A stretch of 64,000 bases of DNA from positions 1 to 64,000 of the forward strand of contig JACQXY010000060.1 of NCBI GenBank assembly GCA_016208485.1, written 5' to 3'. The DNA is from Acidobacteriota bacterium. GTDB lineage: Bacteria; Actinomycetota; AC-67. Positions 39,624 to 48,960 of this stretch are shown piece by piece. Position 1 is the stretch's first letter; each line of letters opens with the position of its first letter. The notes beneath the pieces are model-generated. The model ran no database searches and had not been told where the DNA came from. It was given only the letters and a program-made list of their open reading frames with translations. Both the position numbers and the translations under genes were made by a program.

Positions 39624-41089
39624 CAGCGCCCGCCTCCGGCCACCGCGGGAGATTCGCCGACGACCCGCCGGATGCCGAGGCGCCGGCTCTCGTTGAACGC
39701 CCGCGTCTGAGCGAGGAGCCACACGAACGGATGCATGAACAGGTAGGACACGAGCAGGTCGAGGCCGGTCGCCAGCCCCAGCATCAAGGCGAATCCGCGC
39801 ACTCCCCCGACGGCGAGCAGGTACAACACAGCCGCCGCGAGGGCGGTCACCAGGTCGGCGGCGACGATGGTGCGCCGCGCGCTCGACCACGCCCGGTCGA
39901 CCGAGCCCCGGACGCTCCGCCCCTGGTGAACCTCATCCTTGATGCGCTCGAAGTAGACGATGAAGGAGTCGGCGGCGATCCCGACCGACACGATGAGCCC
40001 GGCGATCCCGGCGAGCGTGAGGGCAAACCCGGCAGTCTGCCCGAGGATCGTCACGATCCCCACGGTGATCCCTCCGTGGAGCGCGAGGCCGAGCCACACG
40101 ACCAGTCCGAGCATCCGGTAGAACAGCACCACGTACACGAAGACGATCGCGAGCCCGATGACCCCGGCCGTGAGGCCCGCCCGCAACGAGTCCCGCCCGA
40201 GTGTCGGACTCACCGTCGTGGTCGCCGAAGGGACCAGCTCCACCGGCAGCGCGCCGTAGCGGAGCACCAGCCCGAGGTCCTTCGCGTCGCTCTCTGTGAA
40301 GCCCCCGGTGATCTGGGCGCTCCCTCCGGAGATCCCCTGGTTGCACTGGACCTCGTCGCCCATCTGCGGGTTCGACTCGACCACCCGGTCGAGCACGATC
40401 GCGAGTTCCCTCTTCGGGTCTCCCCGCGGATTGCAGGCGAGGCGTCCCGTCACTTGCTCGAACTTCTTCGCACCGGCCCCTGTGAGCGTCAAGGACACGT
40501 ACCACCCTTGGGCCCCCTGCGCGTCCAGCACGGCTTGCGCCGTCGACACGTCCTGGCCCTCGAGCGCCGCCGGTCCTAGACGGAGCTTCACGGACTCGGC
40601 GCTCAGCCCCGAGGAACCCGCGCCGGTCCTCTCCCGGATGCAGAGGACGACCTCCTTCTTCGGATCCTCGGACGGGTAGGTCGTCGGGTCGGCGCAGTCG
40701 GCAGGACCGACCTTCGCGTAGTTCGCCGCAGACGGGGGGATGCGCTCGAGCACGGGCCGGAAGCGGAGCTGGGCGGTCGTGCCGATGAGCTGAAGCGCGT
40801 GCTTCGGCTCCTTGATGCCGGGGAGCTGCACGAGGACGTTGTCTCCCTGGCGCACGATCTCCGGCTCCGCCACGCCGAGCGCGTCGACCCGGTTCCGAAT
40901 GATGTCGACGGCCTTGTCGAGCGTGGCGGTGCTGGTGCCCCCCTTCGGCGTCAGCACAACCGAGATGCCGCCCTGAAGATCGAGACCCAGCCGCGGCGAC
41001 CATCCGGCCGCGACGATCCCGCCCCAGATCCCACCGAGGAGCAAGACCATCGCGACGATCGTCCAGCGGTACCTGCGGGCGGCCGTCAT
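39623..41089 (-). CDS. secD: Protein translocase subunit SecD
   Basis: The 488-residue protein has an N-terminal TM segment followed by LGLDLQGGISVVLTPKGG, a periplasmic P1 domain (residues 60-290) and the C-terminal five-TM bundle with AGIAGLIVSVGIAADSFIVY, ERIKDEVHQGRSVRGSVDRA and LATGLDLLVSYLFMHPFV. It uses the proton gradient to pull preproteins out of SecYEG. It is coupled to secF and lies downstream of yajC. Confidence 0.94.
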   Translation of the reverse strand: MTAARRYRWTIVAMVLLLGGIWGGIVAAGWSPRLGLDLQGGISVVLTPKGGTSTATLDKAVDIIRNRVDALGVAEPEIVRQGDNVLVQLPGIKEPKHALQLIGTTAQLRFRPVLERIPPSAANYAKVGPADCADPTTYPSEDPKKEVVLCIRERTGAGSSGLSAESVKLRLGPAALEGQDVSTAQAVLDAQGAQGWYVSLTLTGAGAKKFEQVTGRLACNPRGDPKRELAIVLDRVVESNPQMGDEVQCNQGISGGSAQITGGFTESDAKDLGLVLRYGALPVELVPSATTTVSPTLGRDSLRAGLTAGVIGLAIVFVYVVLFYRMLGLVVWLGLALHGGITVGIVTILGQTAGFALTLAGIAGLIVSVGIAADSFIVYFERIKDEVHQGRSVRGSVDRAWSSARRTIVAADLVTALAAAVLYLLAVGGVRGFALMLGLATGLDLLVSYLFMHPFVWLLAQTRAFNESRRLGIRRVVGESPAVAGGGR

Positions 41090-41174
41090 CGCGCCGGCTC
41101 TCGGCTCGGCGGGAGGAACTCACTCAAGCGGTCGCGCATCTTCGGAAGGCGCTTCAGCCTACCAGCACCCGACC

Positions 41175-41501
41175 CTACGAGCCGGAGTCCCCGCCGGATG
41201 AGGCCTCGACGATCTTGCGCCGGACCGCGCCGCGGGTCACCTTGATCGTCGTGCCGGCGGCGACCTCGAGCCAGATCACATCGGGTTCGAGCCGCCGGAC
41301 CATGCCGAAGATGCCCCCCACGGTCTCGACCTCGTCTCCAAGCTCGATGCTCCGGACCAGATTCATCTGCTGCTGGCGCATCCGCCGCTGGGGCCGGATG
41401 AGGACGAACCAGAAGAGCGCCACGAGCACAAGGATCGGCAACAGCGACGCGAGGGGGCTCGTCTGGCGCGCCGCCTCCGCCGCGATCAGGACTGGTGTCA
41501 T
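41175..41501 (-). CDS. yajC: YajC, Sec translocase accessory subunit
   Basis: The 108-residue protein has one TM helix (LASLLPILVLVALFWFVLIR) followed by PQRRMRQQQMNLVRSIELGDEV and ETVGGIFGMVRRLEPDVIWLEVA, the standard YajC sequence. The ATG follows GAGAGGAACT. It ends with TAG. It lies between ruvB and secD, the typical order. Confidence 0.93.
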   Translation of the reverse strand: MTPVLIAAEAARQTSPLASLLPILVLVALFWFVLIRPQRRMRQQQMNLVRSIELGDEVETVGGIFGMVRRLEPDVIWLEVAAGTTIKVTRGAVRRKIVEASSGGDSGS

Positions 41502-41582
41502 AGTTCCTCTCGGTCAGAAGTGATGGACTCCGGGCATGATAGGAGCGCGCGTGCGGAAGCGTCAAAGCCGCTCCGGGGAGCG

Positions 41583-42638
41583 TCAGAGCAGGGTCGCCGG
41601 GCCACCGCGCGCCATCCCGAGGTGCCGGTAGGCGAGATCGGTCGCCACCCGGCCTCGGGGGGTGCGCTTCAGGAACCCGGCCTGCATGAGGTACGGCTCG
41701 GAGACGTCCTCGATCGTGTCCGTTTCCTCGCTGAGCGAAGCCGCGAGCGTCCCGAGGCCCACCGGGCCCCCGGCGAACTTCTCGACCACCGCGCGCAGCA
41801 CGGCGAGGTCGAGCTTATCGAGTCCCAGCTCGTCGACCTCGAACAGCTCGAGCGCGCGACGCGCGACGGCCTCGTCCACGCGTCCGTCCCCGTGGACCTC
41901 CGCGTAGTCCCGAACGCGCCGCAGGAGGCGGTTCGCGACTCGCGGAGTGCCCCGAGACCGCCCGGCGATCTCCTCCGCGCCCGCCTCGTCGAGGGCGATC
42001 TCGAGAACCCCGGCGCTCCGCCTCAGGATCGCCGTCAGCTCGCCGGCGCCGTAGTAGTCCAAGCGCGCGCTGAACCCGAACCGGTCCCGAAGAGGGCTCG
42101 TGAGCAGGCCGGTGCGCGTCGTCGCCCCGACGAGCGTGAAGCGAGGCAGATCGATCCGGATCGAGCGCGCGCTCGGCCCCTTCCCGATCACGACGTCGAG
42201 CTTGTAGTCCTCCATCGCCTGATAGAGGATCTCCTCCACCGGTCGCGCGAGCCGGTGGATCTCGTCTATGAAGAGGACGTCACCCTCCTCGAGGTTGGTG
42301 ATGATCGCGGCGAGGTCCCCGGCCCGCTCGAGCGCCGGTCCGCTCGTCGGGCGGAGAGCGACCCCGATCTCGTTCGCGACGATGTGCGCGAGCGAGGTCT
42401 TGCCGAGCCCCGGAGGCCCGCTGAAGAGCAGGTGATCGGGGGCGCTCCCCCGGTTCCCGGCCGCCCGGATGATCAGCCCGACCTGCCGCTTCACGGCCTC
42501 CTGGCCGACGAACTCGCCGAGCGTGCGCGGGCGGAGGGTCGCCTCGAACTCGCGCTCCTCGGGGACGGCCTCGCGCGCGAGCACGTCGTCACCCACGGGT
42601 CCGGGCTCTCTCCCCGGGTCCTCTTGCTTCCGCCCCAT
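41583..42638 (-). CDS. ruvB: Holliday junction branch-migration helicase RuvB
   Basis: The 351-residue AAA+ motor has [20 protein letters not shown], Walker [18 protein letters not shown], Walker [12 protein letters not shown], and the C-terminal winged helix ([20 protein letters not shown]). It drives branch migration with RuvA, encoded 8 bp upstream. All motor motifs are intact. Confidence 0.96.
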   Translation of the reverse strand: MGRKQEDPGREPGPVGDDVLAREAVPEEREFEATLRPRTLGEFVGQEAVKRQVGLIIRAAGNRGSAPDHLLFSGPPGLGKTSLAHIVANEIGVALRPTSGPALERAGDLAAIITNLEEGDVLFIDEIHRLARPVEEILYQAMEDYKLDVVIGKGPSARSIRIDLPRFTLVGATTRTGLLTSPLRDRFGFSARLDYYGAGELTAILRRSAGVLEIALDEAGAEEIAGRSRGTPRVANRLLRRVRDYAEVHGDGRVDEAVARRALELFEVDELGLDKLDLAVLRAVVEKFAGGPVGLGTLAASLSEETDTIEDVSEPYLMQAGFLKRTPRGRVATDLAYRHLGMARGGPATLL

Positions 42639-42646
42639 CGCCCCCC

Positions 42647-43243
42647 CTACGCCTTCGCCAGCCGGCGCAACGCGACCTTCAGCAGACCTTCCGCCGTTTC
42701 CCCGTCCGGTCCGGCCAGGCCGTCGAGCGCCGAGCGCACCTCGGCCGGGGAGTACCCGAGCGCCTCCAGGGCCCCGTGAACCTCCGCGAGCGTCGTCCGG
42801 CTACCGCCCCGCCCCCGCACCGCGAGCCCATCGTCCTCCAGCGCTCCGAGCCGGCCGGTCAGCTCGAGGATCATCCGCGCGGCGGTCTTCTTGCCGATCC
42901 CGGGAACGAGGGTGAGCGCTTCGGTGTCCTCGGTGGCCACCACCCGCCGCAGCTCGGCCGCCGGATAGACGCCGAGCACCGCGAGCGCCGCCTTGGGACC
43001 GATCCCGTTCACCCCGAGCAGCACCTCGAACAGGTCGCGCTCCTCGGCGCTCGAGAACCCGTACAGGGTCATCGAGTCCTCCCTCACCTGGAGGGAGGTG
43101 TGCAGCGACGCGCGCTTGCCGGCAGCCGGGAGCCGCGCGAGCGCCGAGACCGGCATCAGCACTCGATACCCGACGCCGTTCACGTCCACGAGCACGCCGT
43201 CGCGAAGCACCCCCACGAGCGTTCCTTCGATCCGGGCGATCAC
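42647..43243 (-). CDS. ruvA: Holliday junction DNA-binding protein RuvA
   Basis: The 198-residue protein has the OB-fold N-terminus ([21 protein letters not shown]), the tandem helix-hairpin-helix ([20 protein letters not shown] and [19 protein letters not shown]), and the flexible linker plus RuvB-binding domain III at the end. The GTG at 43241-43243 overlaps the ruvC stop as GTGA. Confidence 0.95.
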   Translation of the reverse strand: MIARIEGTLVGVLRDGVLVDVNGVGYRVLMPVSALARLPAAGKRASLHTSLQVREDSMTLYGFSSAEERDLFEVLLGVNGIGPKAALAVLGVYPAAELRRVVATEDTEALTLVPGIGKKTAARMILELTGRLGALEDDGLAVRGRGGSRTTLAEVHGALEALGYSPAEVRSALDGLAGPDGETAEGLLKVALRRLAKA

Positions 43244-43755
43244 CGGCGCCCTCCTCCGCGCAGGGCCGCCGCGATCGCGGCCCGGGGGCGCGCGCCGTGC
43301 AAATGGCAGATGGCCAAGGCGAGCGCGTCCGCGGCGTCTGGAGAGTCGGGTCGCTCGGCCAGACCCAGGATCGCCGACACCATGTACCCGACCTGCTTCT
43401 TCGTGGCCGCGCCGGCGCCGACCACGGCTCGCTTCACCTCGCTCGGCGTGTACTCGAAGACCGGAACTCGGCCTTCGGCCGCTGCGAGCAGGGCCGCCCC
43501 GCTCGCCTGTCCGGCCCGGAGCGCCGTGCGCACGTTCGCGTTGAAGAACAACCGCTCCAGGGCCACCGCCTCCGGCCGGTGCTCGGCGATCACCCCGGAG
43601 AGCGCGCCCTTCAGGGCCAGGAGCTGGCCGGCGACGTCGTGGTCCTCTCGCGCGCGAACCGTCCCGGAAGCGAGCGCCCGCGCCCGTCCTCCCTCGTCCT
43701 CGACGATCCCCCAACCGGTCCTTGCGAGACCCGGGTCGATCCCCATCACCCGCAC
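43240..43755 (-). CDS. ruvC: Crossover junction endodeoxyribonuclease RuvC
   Basis: The 171-residue RNase H-fold nuclease has VMGIDPGLARTGWGIV, a central VALERLFFNANVRTALRAGQA with the catalytic Glu, and DAADALALAICHLH with the last acidic pair. It resolves Holliday junctions. The GTG at 43753-43755 fits the family start (xRVxGIDPGL) and has GGAGG 6 bp upstream; an in-frame ATG ten codons earlier is less likely. Confidence 0.95.
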   Translation of the reverse strand: MRVMGIDPGLARTGWGIVEDEGGRARALASGTVRAREDHDVAGQLLALKGALSGVIAEHRPEAVALERLFFNANVRTALRAGQASGAALLAAAEGRVPVFEYTPSEVKRAVVGAGAATKKQVGYMVSAILGLAERPDSPDAADALALAICHLHGARPRAAIAAALRGGGRR

Positions 43756-43842
43756 CGCAAACCTCCGAACGTGTGTACGAGCCAAGGCTAGCGGAGCGCC
43801 CCACCGCCTTCAAGGACCGGGGAGCACCCCCCCGCGCGCAGC

Positions 43843-44595
43843 TCAGCCGACCTCGGCGAGGACCGCCTCGGGGATGTCGAAGTTCGCGTACACGGCCTGG
43901 ACGTCGTCGTGGTCCTCGAGCGCCTCGACCATCCGAAGGACCGACCGCGCCTCCCCTCCGTCGACCGGGACGGTGTTCTGCGGCACCATGGTTATCTCGG
44001 CCGAGGCGAGCGGGACGCCGGCCGACTCCAGGGCGGAGCGCACCTCGCGCAGCGCGGCCGGCTGGCACACCACCTCCCACTGGGTCCCCTCGTCCCGCAC
44101 GTCGTCGGCTCCCCAGTCCAGGGCGAGCCCGATGAGATCGTCCTCGAGGGCGCCGGATGCCTTGTCCACCAGGATCACCCCGCGCTTGTCGAAGAGCCAC
44201 CGCACGCTTCCCGGCTCCCCCATGCTCCCCCCGTGCTTGGTGAAGATCGACCGGAGGTCCTGCGAGGTCCTGTTCCGGTTGTCGGTCAGGGTCTCGGCGA
44301 GCAGGGCGACTCCCCCCGGCGCGTAGCCCTCATAGAGGACCCGCTCGAAGTTCGCCCCGCCGCCCTCCGCGCCTCCTCCCCGCTTCACCGCCCGGTCGAT
44401 GTTGTCGCGGGGCACGCTCGCGTCGCGGGCGCGCTGGATCGCGTCGGCGAGCGTCGGGTTGTTGTCCGGGTTGGGATCTCCCGCGCGCGCGGCGATCTCG
44501 ATCGCGCGCAGGAGCTTCGCGAAGAGCTTGCCGCGCCTCGCGTCGACCTTGCCCTTCTTCTCCTTGATGCCTTTCCAGTGACTGTGGCCGCCCAC
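43843..44595 (-). CDS. YebC/PmpR family protein
   Basis: The 250-residue protein starts GGHSHWKGIKEKKGKVDARR and has DAIQRARDASVPRDNIDRAVKR, the classic YebC layout. Members were described as DNA-binding regulators and, more recently, as factors that help ribosomes through proline-rich stretches. Its place beside ruvC and the pdx genes is usual for actinobacteria. Confidence 0.93.
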   Translation of the reverse strand: MGGHSHWKGIKEKKGKVDARRGKLFAKLLRAIEIAARAGDPNPDNNPTLADAIQRARDASVPRDNIDRAVKRGGGAEGGGANFERVLYEGYAPGGVALLAETLTDNRNRTSQDLRSIFTKHGGSMGEPGSVRWLFDKRGVILVDKASGALEDDLIGLALDWGADDVRDEGTQWEVVCQPAALREVRSALESAGVPLASAEITMVPQNTVPVDGGEARSVLRMVEALEDHDDVQAVYANFDIPEAVLAEVG

Positions 44596-44607
44596 CGGGA
44601 CCTCCGC

Positions 44608-45162
44608 CTAGACGCCGAGAAACGCGGCGTGGACTCCCGTGTCCTCCGTCAGCTCCGGATGGAACGCGGTGACGAGCACGCGACCTTGACGGGCCGCGAC
44701 CGGACGCCCATCCCGCTCGGCGAGCACCTCCACGCCTTCGCCGACCGATTCCACCCACGGCGCGCGGATGAACACCGCGCGAACCCGTCCGACGCCCCCA
44801 ACATCAAGATCGCACTCGAAGGAGTCCACCTGCCGCCCGAACGCGTTCCGGCGCACGGTGATGTCGACCAACCCGAGCACCGGCTGATCGGAGTCCACGA
44901 CGCGCCGGGCGCACAGGATCATCCCCGCGCAGGTCCCGAGGACCGGCATCCCCGAGGCCGCGCGCGCCCGGATCGGCTCGATCAGCCCGCGGCGGACGGC
45001 GAGCTTCCCGATGGTCGTGGACTCGCCGCCGGGGATGACGAGGCCGTCCACCCCGCCGAGATCGTCGGGGGTCCGCACCAGGACCGGATCGGTCCCGAGG
45101 CGCCCGAGCGCGACCCGGTGGTCCTCGAAATCCCCCTGAAGAGCGAGCACGCCGATCTTCAC
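44608..45162 (-). CDS. pdxT: Pyridoxal 5'-phosphate synthase glutaminase subunit
   Basis: The 184-residue glutaminase has [32 protein letters not shown], the nucleophile Cys in [10 protein letters not shown] and the His-x-Glu pair in [11 protein letters not shown]. It feeds ammonia from glutamine to PdxS. The GTG at 45160-45162 has GGGAG at 8 bp. It lies 38 bp after pdxS. Confidence 0.94.
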   Translation of the reverse strand: MKIGVLALQGDFEDHRVALGRLGTDPVLVRTPDDLGGVDGLVIPGGESTTIGKLAVRRGLIEPIRARAASGMPVLGTCAGMILCARRVVDSDQPVLGLVDITVRRNAFGRQVDSFECDLDVGGVGRVRAVFIRAPWVESVGEGVEVLAERDGRPVAARQGRVLVTAFHPELTEDTGVHAAFLGV

Positions 45163-45200
45163 CGGCCGGTCTCCCGCCGCGCGAGGACTCGAGCCACGGC

Positions 45201-46088
45201 CTACCAGCCCCTCTGGGCCAGCCGCTCCTCGTCGGGCATGGTCCGCACGTCGAGCCCCCGCATCGCCTCGCCGAGCCCCCGGGTCACCTTCGCGAGCACG
45301 TCGGGGTCGGAGTGGAAGGTGGTCGCCTCCACGATGGCTTTGGCGCGCACGGCGGGATCCTCGCTCTTGAAGATCCCCGAGCCGACGAACACCCCTTCTG
45401 CTCCGAGCTGCATCACCAGCGCGGCGTCGGCCGGGGTCGCCACTCCTCCGGCGCAGAAAAGCACCACGGGCAAGCGCCCGGATCCGGCGACGTCGCGGAC
45501 GATCTCCTGCGGCGCGCGCAGGTCCTTGGCCGCCCCGGCCAGCTCCTCGGGAGCGAGCCCGTGGAGACGCCGGATCTCTCCGAGGATCGCGCGCAGGTGC
45601 CGGACGGCCTCCACGATGTTGCCCGTGCCGGCCTCGCCCTTCGAGCGGATCATCGCCGCGCCCTCGCCGATGCGGCGCAGGGCTTCTCCGAGGTTGGTCC
45701 CCCCGCAGACGAACGGAACGGTGAAGTCCCACTTGTTCACGTGGTGCTCCTCGTCGGCCGGCGTGAGCACCTCGCTCTCGTCCACGTAATCCACTCCGAG
45801 CGACTGCAAGATCTGGGCCTCCACGAAGTGGCCGATGCGGCACTTCGCCATCACCGGGATGGTGACCGAGCGCATGATCTCGTCGATCTTGGTGAGGTCG
45901 GCCATCCGCGCGACGCCCCCCTCGCGCCGGATGTCGGCCGGGACCCGCTCGAGCGCCATGACGGCGCAGGCGCCGGCATCCTCGGCGATCTTCGCCTGCT
46001 CGGCGGTCGTGACGTCCATGATCACGCCGCCCTTGAGCATCTCGGCGAGCCCGCGCTTCACCCTGAGCGTGCCCCGCTCCTCCGTCAC
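45201..46088 (-). CDS. pdxS: Pyridoxal 5'-phosphate synthase lyase subunit
   Basis: The 295-residue TIM-barrel enzyme has [20 protein letters not shown], the catalytic Lys in [17 protein letters not shown] (and [22 protein letters not shown]), [17 protein letters not shown] and [19 protein letters not shown]. It forms pyridoxal phosphate from ribose 5-phosphate, glyceraldehyde 3-phosphate and ammonia. It is the first gene of the pdxS-pdxT pair. The 184 bp upstream hold no gene; TAAGAT near 46172-46177 is a possible -10. Confidence 0.96.
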   Translation of the reverse strand: MTEERGTLRVKRGLAEMLKGGVIMDVTTAEQAKIAEDAGACAVMALERVPADIRREGGVARMADLTKIDEIMRSVTIPVMAKCRIGHFVEAQILQSLGVDYVDESEVLTPADEEHHVNKWDFTVPFVCGGTNLGEALRRIGEGAAMIRSKGEAGTGNIVEAVRHLRAILGEIRRLHGLAPEELAGAAKDLRAPQEIVRDVAGSGRLPVVLFCAGGVATPADAALVMQLGAEGVFVGSGIFKSEDPAVRAKAIVEATTFHSDPDVLAKVTRGLGEAMRGLDVRTMPDEERLAQRGW

Positions 46089-46272
46089 GGTCCCCCTCCT
46101 CGATCAACTCGTCGGCGCAAAGAGTCCCTCGCGCGCGCGAAAATGGCCTCTGACCTGCGCTTTTGTCATTCGATCTTACACCCGGCCGGCGCGCGGGGCC
46201 ACCGGGTTCCCTTCCCGCCCAGAAGGAGGATCGATAGCACTCGCGCCGTGGGCCCGCGGCGCCGCCTGAGCC

Positions 46273-47175
46273 TCAGAGTTCCCGCAGCACCTTGATGCGG
46301 TCTGCCAGCGGAGGGTGGGTATCGAACAGCCGGTTCAGCCTGGACAGCCGCCCCTCCGACCGGTCGAGCGGCGACTCGATCCAGAGGTGGGCCGTCGCGC
46401 GGCTGGCGGTGCGCACCACGGTCTTGTCGTCCCGGAGCTTCTCGAGCGCGGCGATCAGCCCCGGCGGGTACCGGGTCATCCGCACCCCCGAGACGTCCGC
46501 GTAGTACTCGCGCCGGCGGCTGACCGCGAGCTGCATGACGCGGGCGAACACCGGCATCAGCAGCGCGAACAGCAGCCCGACCAGGACGAAGACTCCGGCC
46601 GCCCCTCCGCCCTGGGAACTCCCGCGTCTCCGTCCTCCGGTCCCCCACCAAAACGACCGGAGGGTCCAGTCGGAGATCAGGACGACGACCCCGAGGAGAG
46701 TGGCGGCGAGAGCCATCACCAGCGTGTCCCGGTTCTGAACGTGGGACAGCTCGTGCGCGACAACTCCCTCCAGCTCGACCCGGTTCATCTTGTCGAGCAG
46801 CCCCCGGGTCACCGCGATCGAGGCGTGCGCGGGATCCCGCCCGGTGGCGAAGGCGTTCGGGGCCGGGTCCGGGATCAGGTACACGCGCGGCTTCGGCAGC
46901 CCGGCCGCGATGCAGAGCCCCTCCACGAGATTGTGCAGGCGCGGCTCCCCCTGCGCGGAAACCTCGCGCGCGCGGCTCGCGGCGAGCACGATGCGGTCTC
47001 CGGAGTAGTAGCTCACCCAGGACATCGCGACCGCGACCGCAACCGCCAGGGCGAGCGCGATCGGTCCGGCGCCGATCGCCAGGCCCATGCCGTAGCCCGC
47101 GATCGCCACCACCATCACGAACGACGCGATCAGAAACCAGGATCGGCGCCGGTTCGACGCGAGCTGCTCGTACAC
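46273..47175 (-). CDS. htpX: HtpX-type membrane metalloprotease
   Basis: The 300-residue protein has two N-terminal TM helices, PRVYLIPDPAPNAFATGRDP, the zinc motif VVAHELSHVQNRD, two more TM segments and the third ligand in RRREYYADVSG. It ends DTHPPLADRIKVLREL. HtpX degrades damaged membrane proteins. The GTG at 47173-47175 follows GGAGAGAC. It lies 97 bp after lemA on the same strand, a common lemA-htpX pair. Confidence 0.93.
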   Translation of the reverse strand: MYEQLASNRRRSWFLIASFVMVVAIAGYGMGLAIGAGPIALALAVAVAVAMSWVSYYSGDRIVLAASRAREVSAQGEPRLHNLVEGLCIAAGLPKPRVYLIPDPAPNAFATGRDPAHASIAVTRGLLDKMNRVELEGVVAHELSHVQNRDTLVMALAATLLGVVVLISDWTLRSFWWGTGGRRRGSSQGGGAAGVFVLVGLLFALLMPVFARVMQLAVSRRREYYADVSGVRMTRYPPGLIAALEKLRDDKTVVRTASRATAHLWIESPLDRSEGRLSRLNRLFDTHPPLADRIKVLREL

Positions 47176-47272
47176 GTCTCTCCTTCCCGACCGCCGCCAC
47201 GAGGCCGGCGCCGGACCTTGCGTCATGAAAGCGGGCACCCGCTCGCGGGCGCCCGGCCGGTCCCAGGTGATC

Positions 47273-47827
47273 CTAGAACTGTACCCGAACCGGCCCCGCG
47301 GCCTCTCCCTCCACCTGGAAGTACTCGCGCGCGCCGAATCCACCGACCTGCGCCACGAACCGCGACGGGACCTGCTGGACCAGGTTGTTGGACCTGAGCA
47401 CCTGGTCGTTGTAGAACTGCCGGGCGAACGAGATCCGTCCCTCGGTGGCCGTCAGCTCTTCCTGGAGGGCGAGGAAGTTCTGGTTCGCCTTCAGGTCGGG
47501 GTAGGCCTCCGCGACGGCCAACAGCTGCCGCAGGGCCTGGGTGATCTGGTTCTCGGCCTTCGCCTGGTCGGCCACGGTCCCGGCCTGGATGCCCGCGCTG
47601 CGGGCCTGCGTGACCCGCTCGAACACCCCGCGCTCGTGCGCGGCGTACCCCTTCACCGTCTCCACGAGGTTCGGGATCAGGTCGTAGCGCCGCCGGAGCT
47701 GCACATCGATCTGCGACCAGGCGTTGTCGATGCGGTTCCGCAGCGCCACCAGCCGGTTGTAGGTCGCGACCACGTACAGCACGAGGACGCCGACGACCCC
47801 GATCGCGACCCACGCGCTCACGCTCAC
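47273..47827 (-). CDS. lemA: LemA family protein
   Basis: The 184-residue protein has an N-terminal TM helix (VAIGVVGVLVLYVVATYNRL) followed by RNRIDNAWSQIDVQLRRRYD, LIPNLVETVKGYAAHERGVF and ARQFYNDQVLRSNNLVQQVP, the four-helix LemA domain facing outward. The function is unclear; it often accompanies HtpX. The start is GTG at 47825-47827 (or 47819), 7 nt after a -10 hexamer, so a leaderless transcript is likely. Confidence 0.92.
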   Translation of the reverse strand: MSVSAWVAIGVVGVLVLYVVATYNRLVALRNRIDNAWSQIDVQLRRRYDLIPNLVETVKGYAAHERGVFERVTQARSAGIQAGTVADQAKAENQITQALRQLLAVAEAYPDLKANQNFLALQEELTATEGRISFARQFYNDQVLRSNNLVQQVPSRFVAQVGGFGAREYFQVEGEAAGPVRVQF

Positions 47828-47834
47828 GGCCGCA

Positions 47835-47863
47835 ATCGTAGGCGCCGGGCCGCGGAGCGTCAA
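47835..47863 (-). promoter_or_regulatory. lemA promoter, leaderless
   Basis: TTGACG (47858-47863), 17 bp and TACGAT (47835-47840) on the minus strand form a near-consensus promoter, and the GTG follows 7 nt after the -10. The -35 overlaps the pimA stop codon. Confidence 0.6.
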
Positions 47864-48960
47864 CGACGCCCCCGCGCGCCCGAGGCTCGGGCCATGGCCG
47901 CGCGATACACGTCCTCGACACGTCCGGCGAGCGCCTCCCAGTCGAACGAAGCCGCCCGCGCCCGCCCCCGTTCGCCCATCGCGCGCGCGCGCTCTGGGTC
48001 GCCCAGAACGGCTCCCAGCGCCGTGGCGAGCGCCTCGGGGTCCCCGGGCGGCACCAGGATGCCCTCGACGCCGTCGCGCAGCACCCCCGCGTACCCGGGG
48101 ATGCGGCTCGCGACGACCGGCCGCCCCGCGGCCATCGCCTCGAGCAGCACGACCCCGAAGCTCTCCCCCCCGAGCGACGGGAAGCAGAGCACCGAGGCGC
48201 GCTCGGCGAGGCGCGCCAGCTCGCCGCTCGGGACCGCCCCGAGGAGCTCCACGCAGCTCGTCGCGACCGCCTCGAGCGCGCGGCGCTCCGGCCCGTCCCC
48301 TCCGATCAAGACGCGCACGCCCGGGTGAGCCGCAGCGAGTCCCGGCACGGCCGCAACCAGGACGTGGGCCCCTTTCCGGCGCTCCAGACGCCCGAGGAAC
48401 ACCACCGTCGCCGACTCCGGATCCGGAGGCCCCACCCCGGCGAAGCGCGCGACCGAGACGCCGTTCGGAATGATCACCGGCGACTCGCCGAGCACGCGCG
48501 CGACCGTCGCGGCCGCGGCCGGCGACACCGCGATGCACCCCGCGAGCCGCGCGCGGATCGCGCGCAACGCGGGACGCGCCGCGCGGTACAGCCTGCTCGC
48601 CGGCGCGTCGGCGTGGAACGTCGCGACGACCGGCACCCGCGCGCCGAGCACCGCGAGCAGCCCGACGCTCGGCGCGAACGGCTCATGGACGTGGACCAGG
48701 TCGGGATCCAGAGCGAGGAGGTGCCGCCGCACTCGGGCCGCCACGCGCGGCCCGAAGGCGAGGCGGGCGACCGAGCCGTTGAACGGCACCCCGATGGGGC
48801 GGCCGACCGGCACCACTCCACGGGGGACAGGACCATCTGCCGGAGCGAGGATCCGAACCTGGCTCCCGCGCCTCCGAAGAGCCCCTGCCAGCCCCTCGAC
48901 GTGCGAGTTGACTCCCCCCGGGGTGGTCCAGGAGTACGGGGTCACGATGACGACCTTCAC
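47860..48960 (-). CDS. pimA: PimA-like phosphatidylinositol mannosyltransferase (GT4)
   Basis: The 366-residue GT-B enzyme has VVIVTPYSWTTPGGVNSHVE (the GGV acceptor loop of PimA), VHVHEPFAPSVGLLAVL, VVFLGRLERRKGAHVLVAAV and the EX7E motif GGESFGVVLLEAMAAG. PimA adds the first mannose to phosphatidylinositol. The gene order pgsA-like, patA-like, pimA matches the mycobacterial PIM operon, which supports the call. The GTG at 48958-48960 overlaps patA as GTGA. The acceptor lipid here is inferred. Confidence 0.85.
   Translation of the reverse strand: MKVVIVTPYSWTTPGGVNSHVEGLAGALRRRGSQVRILAPADGPVPRGVVPVGRPIGVPFNGSVARLAFGPRVAARVRRHLLALDPDLVHVHEPFAPSVGLLAVLGARVPVVATFHADAPASRLYRAARPALRAIRARLAGCIAVSPAAAATVARVLGESPVIIPNGVSVARFAGVGPPDPESATVVFLGRLERRKGAHVLVAAVPGLAAAHPGVRVLIGGDGPERRALEAVATSCVELLGAVPSGELARLAERASVLCFPSLGGESFGVVLLEAMAAGRPVVASRIPGYAGVLRDGVEGILVPPGDPEALATALGAVLGDPERARAMGERGRARAASFDWEALAGRVEDVYRAAMARASGARGRR

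Noticed and set aside
46089-46272. A riboswitch or regulator site before pdxS
   Set aside because: Only a weak -10 candidate could be seen; no recognisable conserved RNA fold or PdxR-type repeats.
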